Below are positions 59,828-64,000 of a stretch of 64,000 bases of DNA, in pieces (position 1 is the stretch's first letter; every line of letters begins with the position of its first letter). This stretch comes from Pelagimonas phthalicica. Lineage in GTDB: Bacteria; Pseudomonadota; Alphaproteobacteria; Rhodobacterales; Rhodobacteraceae. Made by a program: the position numbers and the translations under genes. Location: NCBI RefSeq assembly GCF_004364805.1, contig NZ_SOAP01000002.1, forward strand, positions 1,426,001 to 1,490,000. The letters run 5' to 3'. A model generated the notes under the pieces. The model worked only from the letters and a program-made list of their open reading frames with translations. It did not search any database and was not told the DNA's origin.

Positions 59828-61075
59828 TCAGGAAATCCGCAGTTTTCGCCAGCCATATAGCGCCAGACCGGCCATGCCCGCCGCCGCCAAAAGATAAGGC
59901 AGGCGCAAGGCCAGCTCGCGCCCCAGCCCGGTTTCGAACAGCGAGACCAGCAATCCTCCCAACAGCGCGCCAATCGGAATGCCGCCCCAGCCGAAAAAGC
60001 GATAGACGCTGTTCACACGGCCCAGCAGCTCGTCCGGGATCACCCGTTGCCGATAGCTGACCGTGACAATGTTCCAGACCAGCGCCGCGACGCTTTCTAC
60101 AAACAAAGCCACCGCCACAACCCAGACCGAGGATGTCACCGCAATCGCCAGCATCGGCAGCGGAAACAGGGCCAGCGCCAGCCAGACCGCGCGTTCCTGC
60201 CCGATCCGCTTGATCAGGCGCGGGCCAAAGACGCCCCCCGCCACGCCCCCGGCCGCGGCGGAGGTCATCAGCACCCCGTGCCAGAACGCGTCCAGTTGCA
60301 ATATCTCTTGGCTGACCAGAATGATCAGCGTCATGCCCATGATCGACAGCCCATTGAGCAGCCCCAGCATCACCGCCAGCCGCAAGATCACCGGATGCGC
60401 GCGCATCCAGGCCCAGGCCTCGCGCATCTCATCCCTTGGCTTGCGCAACGGGCGGGCAGCGCGGGGCTTGATGGCGATGCCCGCCACCAAAAGCGCCGCG
60501 ATGGCAAAGCTCACCGCATCCAGCAGAAAGGGCAAAGGCAAGGCCAGCGCGATCAGCACCCCGGCCAAAGGCGGGCCAATGAAATGGCCCATGATGTTCT
60601 CGACGGTCCAGAGAGTGCCATTGGCCGCCTCCAGATCGTCCTTTTGCACAATCGACGGCAGCAGGGTTTGCGCCGCATTGTCCCGCAGCACCTCGGCCAG
60701 CCCCAAAGCAAAGCCCAAGCCGGTAAGGCCCGCAATATACAGCCCCTCACGCGCCGGAGGAAACTCAACCACCGACAGGATCAGCGCGACCACCGCCAGA
60801 GTCAGGACAAAGCGCACCGTATCACTGCCGACAATCAACCGTTTGCGGTCATGGCGGTCGGTGATCACCCCGGCGGGGATGGAAAATAGCAGCCAAGGCA
60901 GGCGCACCGCCGCGCCCACCATGGCGATCAGCAGTGGGTCACGGGTGATCAGGGTGGCCAGCCAGGGAAAGGCCAGCGCCGACACCCCGTCGCCCAGATT
61001 GGTAATAGACGAGGCGGCCAGCAAACGGCCATAGCCCGGATTTCGCTTGAAAATAGTCAGATCAAAAATACTCAT
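59828..61075 (-). CDS. Major facilitator superfamily transporter (DHA3-like)
   Basis: A 415-residue inner-membrane exporter with about 12 hydrophobic segments. Conserved parts are RLLAASSITNLGDGVSALAF at the N-terminus, the loop GVITDRHDRKRL after helix 2, and a second half beginning LRKPRDEMREAWAWM. The layout matches the transmembrane secretion effector/DHA3 group, drug or peptide efflux in many bacteria. The HxlR regulator gene lies 30 bp upstream of its start on the same strand, so the two probably form an operon. Confidence 0.88.
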   Translation of the reverse strand: MSIFDLTIFKRNPGYGRLLAASSITNLGDGVSALAFPWLATLITRDPLLIAMVGAAVRLPWLLFSIPAGVITDRHDRKRLIVGSDTVRFVLTLAVVALILSVVEFPPAREGLYIAGLTGLGFALGLAEVLRDNAAQTLLPSIVQKDDLEAANGTLWTVENIMGHFIGPPLAGVLIALALPLPFLLDAVSFAIAALLVAGIAIKPRAARPLRKPRDEMREAWAWMRAHPVILRLAVMLGLLNGLSIMGMTLIILVSQEILQLDAFWHGVLMTSAAAGGVAGGVFGPRLIKRIGQERAVWLALALFPLPMLAIAVTSSVWVVAVALFVESVAALVWNIVTVSYRQRVIPDELLGRVNSVYRFFGWGGIPIGALLGGLLVSLFETGLGRELALRLPYLLAAAGMAGLALYGWRKLRIS

Positions 61076-61105
61076 GCCTGTAATCTGCGCCCACAGCGCA
61101 GGACA

Positions 61106-61588
61106 TCAAGGCTCTGGATCAGGCAAAGCCGCATCCACCTTGTCGATTTCCGCCTCATACCAGGCAATTGTGCCTTTGGGGTCACTGCGAAACGCCTTGG
61201 CAAAGCTGTCGGGGGCCTCGGTGCAGCTGTCATATTCCGTCGACCAGACCATGACCCCCAAAAAGGCTGGAATCAGCGCGCGGGATTTGGCGGTGGGGCG
61301 GTAAAACACCTTATTGCGCGAGGTGCTGTCGATATGCCGGGTCAGCATCCCGGTCTCGACCAGATGCGCCAGACGATTGGCCAGAATATTGGTCGAGATC
61401 CGCTCTTCTGAGCGTTGAAATTCGCCATAATAACGCTTGCCGTGCAACAGCACGTCGCGCAGCAGCACAAAGCTCCACTTATCGCCAAACACCCCCGCCG
61501 CGTAGCGCACCGGGCAACCGTTCCATTCTTTGTTCCAGCCTTTGGGTTTTGAGGGGCCAGCAGACCCGGCAGTGTCAGCTTTTGTCAT
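61106..61588 (-). CDS. HxlR-family winged-helix regulator
   Basis: A 160-residue regulator. The HxlR core is CPVRYAAGVFGDKWSFVLLR, followed by GKRYYGEFQRSEERISTNIL and LANRLAHLVETGMLTRH. It is divergent from the VOC/MAPEG genes and upstream of the MFS gene. An operator-like palindrome lies between. HxlR proteins often sense aldehydes or quinones through a cysteine; CP near the N-terminus and CTEAPD near the C-terminus are candidates here. Confidence 0.87.
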   Translation of the reverse strand: MTKADTAGSAGPSKPKGWNKEWNGCPVRYAAGVFGDKWSFVLLRDVLLHGKRYYGEFQRSEERISTNILANRLAHLVETGMLTRHIDSTSRNKVFYRPTAKSRALIPAFLGVMVWSTEYDSCTEAPDSFAKAFRSDPKGTIAWYEAEIDKVDAALPDPEP

Positions 61589-61615
61589 GAGCCTGACTTA
61601 GCGCTAAAAACTTTG

Positions 61616-61665
61616 CTTGCAAATCAAAAGTGAATCGCGCAAGCATCTCACTTGCAATTTGCAAG
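61616..61665. promoter_or_regulatory. Candidate HxlR operator
   Basis: CTTGCAA-T-TTGCAAG (61651-61665), a perfect 15-bp palindrome, with an extra half-site CTTGCAAA at 61616-61623. It lies in the divergent region between the HxlR gene and the VOC gene. Confidence 0.5.
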
Positions 61666-61689
61666 CAATATTCCAACAGGAGAAACAAG

Positions 61690-62034
61690 ATGACTTCCCC
61701 CTTTGTCTGGTTCGACAATATCGGCCCCGCCCGCGGCAAAACCACCGATTTTCTGGCGCAAACTTTTGGCTGGACCACGCAGGATATCGGGCCGATGACC
61801 TTTCTCACCAATGGAGGCGAGATGCCCTTTGCCGCCACGTGTGACGCGATGGAGGGCGTCAGCGGCTGGGTGCCTTATATCGAGGTCCAGGATCTGAGCG
61901 CCGAAACCCAAAAGGCCCGTGATAACGGTGCTGACATCCTGGCCGAGGCGCTGGAAGGACCGGCAGGCACGGCCACCTTCCTGCGCGATCCGGGCGGCGC
62001 CGTGCTGGCAATCTGGAAGCGGAACGCAGCATGA
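61690..62034 (+). CDS. VOC-superfamily protein
   Basis: A 114-residue single-module VOC protein of the PhnB/SgaA-like type. It begins MTSPFVWFDNIGPARGKTTD, has FGWTTQDIGPMTFLTNGGEM, and closes with FLRDPGGAVLAIWKRNA. ATG 61690 follows AGGAGAAACA. The product may bind or modify a small electrophile; the substrate is unknown. It overlaps the MAPEG gene by 4 bp and is likely controlled by the divergent HxlR protein. Confidence 0.82.
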   Translation: MTSPFVWFDNIGPARGKTTDFLAQTFGWTTQDIGPMTFLTNGGEMPFAATCDAMEGVSGWVPYIEVQDLSAETQKARDNGADILAEALEGPAGTATFLRDPGGAVLAIWKRNAA

Positions 62035-62417
62035 CGCCCTTGATAACGCTCTATTTTGTCGCTGGATTCGCGCTGATGCATGTGGTGATCACCATGCTGG
62101 TTGGGGCGGCCCGGGTGCCCAATCAGGTCCATTTCTATGACGAAGGTGACCTGAACCTGCGCCGCAACCAACGTGCCCATGCCAATTTCTGCGAAAACAT
62201 CCCCATGGCGTTGATCACCATGGCGGCGGCGGAAACTTCGGGCACGCCCGCGCGCTGGATCATCACCGGCGGGCTGGTGATCGTCGCGGGGCGGCTGTTG
62301 CATTACTATATCATCCGCGTGCGCGGATGGGGCAATGCGCGGGCGGTTTCCATGCTGATGACACTGATGCCGATCGTCGGCTTTGCCGGTCTGACGCTGT
62401 GGAACCTGTCTGCATAG
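62031..62417 (+). CDS. MAPEG-family membrane protein
   Basis: A 128-residue membrane protein of the MAPEG superfamily (eicosanoid/glutathione-metabolism type). Four hydrophobic segments are evident, with the family marker RNQRAHANFCENIPMALITM between helices 1 and 2 and HYYIIRVRGWGNARAVSM at the third. It is translationally coupled to the VOC gene. In bacteria these proteins may act as glutathione transferases or small scaffold proteins; the activity here is unproven. Confidence 0.85.
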   Translation: MTPLITLYFVAGFALMHVVITMLVGAARVPNQVHFYDEGDLNLRRNQRAHANFCENIPMALITMAAAETSGTPARWIITGGLVIVAGRLLHYYIIRVRGWGNARAVSMLMTLMPIVGFAGLTLWNLSA

Positions 62418-62457
62418 GGTCTGGAAAGGAAATTCTCATCATCGAGATAACGCCCCA

Positions 62458-62618
62458 GATCGCTTGCGATCCGGGGCGCGCCCGACCCCGCCCCCAGGGC
62501 GGGCGCGAATTCGTCTTAACGTTTCAACGAGATGCACAGTCATCCGATGCCACCACTCGGCTGCCAAGGATAGAAGCGCCCACCCACGGTGCCGGGCGCG
62601 AACCTGTGTGGTTACAAA
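62458..62618. repeat. Intergenic repeat family B, copy 2
   Basis: A GATCGC/GCGATC hairpin, then the 8-bp stem CGCGCCCG/CGGGCGCG (62477-62484 and 62500-62507), GTCTTAAC and GTGCCGGGCGCGAACCT, in the same order as at 36438-36590. It follows the MAPEG gene. Confidence 0.65.
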
Positions 62619-62780
62619 TTGTCTATGTCGCGTATCAGTTCCATGTGACTAGCCTCAAAGCCCTGCCCCTCCAAAGGTCAGGGCCTCCCCAATCGCGAAA
62701 ATTCCCCCTGCCCTCCCCTCTGGTGGTTCCGGTCCGGGATGACTAAGTTGCCGATGAACAAATAGACTTGGGCAACTTAA
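62619..62780. other. Gene-free gap before ycjX
   Basis: The remainder of a ~360-bp gap between the MAPEG stop and the ycjX start. No gene is recognisable; it should hold the ycjX promoter, but I saw no convincing -35/-10 pair. Confidence 0.4.
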
Positions 62781-64000
62781 ATGGTTATCGGCGCATTAAC
62801 AGACACATTGACCCGCTCTGTCAGCGATGTGACCGAGACCCTGACCTCGCCCTTTACCGATACGACCATTCGCCTGGGCGTCACCGGGTTGGCGCGGGCG
62901 GGCAAGACCGTGTTCATCACCTCGCTTGTGGCCAATCTGCTGGATCGCGGACGCATGTCGCAGCTGGTTGCCCAAAACGAGGGCCGCATCCTGTCGGCCT
63001 ATCTGCAACCGCAACCCGATGACACGATCCCGCGCTTTGACTATGAAAACCACCTTGGCGCGCTGACCTCGCGCACGCCCCACTGGCCAGACTCGACCCG
63101 CGCTGTGTCCGAGCTGCGCCTGTCGCTCAAGGTGCAGCCGAGCGGCATGTTGTCGGGCTTTCAGGGGCCGCGTACCATTCATCTGGATATCGTCGATTAC
63201 CCCGGCGAATGGCTGCTGGATCTGTCTTTGCTCGACAAATCTTATGCGGATTGGTCGTCTGAGATGCTGACCCGCATGGCCCTGCGCCCCGATGGCCCGG
63301 AATTTGTTGAAATGGCTCAGGCCGAGGACAGCACAGAGCCGCTGGACGAGACCCGCGCCCGCGCCTTGGCCGAGGCCTATACAAAGGCGCTGCAGACCGC
63401 CCGCGCCGCTGGCTTCTCTGATTGCTTGCCCGGTCGCTTTTTGCTTCCGGGCGAATTGGCTGGCTCACCGGTGCTGACCTTTGCGCCCCTGTCCCCCAAA
63501 GGCACCGTGCCGCGAAAATCACTGTGGCGCGAGATGGAGCGCCGCTTTGAGGCCTATAAATCCCGCGTGGTGAAACCGTTTTTTCGCGATCATTTTTCTC
63601 GGATTGATCGCCAGATTGTGCTGGTGGATGCGCTTGGCGCGATCCATGCCGGGCCACGGGCGCTGGATGATCTGCGCCAGACCATGGCCGATATCCTGAC
63701 CGCCTATCGCCCCGGTGCCAACGCCTTTCTCACCCGGCTTTTGCTGGGCAAACGGGTGGAAAAGATCCTCTTTGCCGCCACCAAATCCGACCATCTGCAT
63801 CACAGCCAGCATGGTCGCCTCACCGCCATCATGGAGGCCCTGACCCGCGAGGCGCGTGACCGCGCGCGCTTTGCCGGGGCCGAAACACAGGCGCTGGCGC
63901 TGGCCTCCTTGCGGGCCACGACCGAGCAGACCATCACCCATGGCGGCAAAGAGCTGGATTGCGTGCGCGGCACTTTGCTTGAGACCGGCAAACAGGCGGC
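62781..64000 (+). CDS. ycjX: YcjX-family P-loop GTPase-like protein, 3' end outside window
   Basis: First 406 residues of a ~470-residue protein. Walker A is GLARAGKT near residue 35, followed by VFITSLVANLLDRGRMSQL; the Walker B-like part is LDIVDYPGEWLLDL. The rest is the alpha-helical YcjX domain (RRFEAYKSRVVKPFFRDHFS, VDALGAIHAGPRAL). The family is conserved and usually next to ycjF; function is uncertain, possibly stress or membrane related. The start is ATG 62781. Confidence 0.9.
   Translation, partial: MVIGALTDTLTRSVSDVTETLTSPFTDTTIRLGVTGLARAGKTVFITSLVANLLDRGRMSQLVAQNEGRILSAYLQPQPDDTIPRFDYENHLGALTSRTPHWPDSTRAVSELRLSLKVQPSGMLSGFQGPRTIHLDIVDYPGEWLLDLSLLDKSYADWSSEMLTRMALRPDGPEFVEMAQAEDSTEPLDETRARALAEAYTKALQTARAAGFSDCLPGRFLLPGELAGSPVLTFAPLSPKGTVPRKSLWREMERRFEAYKSRVVKPFFRDHFSRIDRQIVLVDALGAIHAGPRALDDLRQTMADILTAYRPGANAFLTRLLLGKRVEKILFAATKSDHLHHSQHGRLTAIMEALTREARDRARFAGAETQALALASLRATTEQTITHGGKELDCVRGTLLETGKQA

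Overview
The window is a chromosomal segment of an alphaproteobacterium, most likely a marine Rhodobacteraceae (Roseobacter-group) species. The evidence is the high GC content, the gene repertoire (H-NOX/diguanylate cyclase pair, MttB-like methyltransferase, ROK-regulated xylFGHAB, PCu(A)C, DUF3572, DUF983, DUF4153) and several intergenic repeat families of a kind I associate with that group. There is one tRNA gene, tRNA-Gln(TTG). I found no rRNA operon, CRISPR array, intact insertion sequence or prophage.

Layout. 1-1.9 kb: 3'-truncated kbl and an XRE-cupin regulator sharing an operator-like motif. 2.0-8.4 kb: a LysR gene divergent from a catabolic unit (P450, orphan TRAP binding protein, VOC protein, two-subunit GMC dehydrogenase) closed by a strong terminator. 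8.4-14.7 kb: a five-gene, translationally coupled minus-strand operon (DUF1185, alpha/beta hydrolase, flavin reductase, luciferase-like monooxygenase, aldehyde dehydrogenase) with a divergent LysR gene. Its composition parallels the Rut pyrimidine ring-opening pathway and the luciferase-type pyridine pathway. 14.8-22.7 kb: tRNA-Gln, a c-di-GMP/H-NOX pair, DUF4153, MttB-like, HAD, DUF3572 and a PleD-like cyclase. 22.7-24.9 kb: an ECF sigma, anti-sigma-like, Spy/CpxP-like and EF-hand operon.

25-28.7 kb: housekeeping hydrolases, a LysR regulator and a lipoprotein. 28.8-39.4 kb: the xylose locus (xylA, xylG, xylH, xylF, xylR, xylB), with two periplasmic redox-type genes (CRTAC1-like and di-haem peroxidase) overlapping xylR and xylB. 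39.4-45.4 kb: an accessory zone around lepA with AT-rich orphan genes, a pseudo-ImmA/IrrE-like protein and an orphan Phd/YefM antitoxin with repeated operator-like sequences. 45.4-53.5 kb: DUF1353 lipoprotein, a 59-residue membrane protein behind an FNR-type promoter, a tyrosine phosphatase, copper-chaperone genes, rpmB, meaB and hrpB. 53.5-64 kb: isochorismatase-like hydrolase, argF and argD, DUF1963, truA, an MFS exporter, a HxlR/VOC/MAPEG set and 3'-truncated ycjX.

The most interesting items are the Rut-like heterocycle module, the redox genes embedded in the xylose locus, sensor proteins that have lost key residues (H-NOX, PleD receiver, ImmA), a terminator whose loop holds a G-quadruplex motif, and three intergenic repeat families present in two or three copies each. 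All family assignments come from reading motifs and translations; no database search was run.
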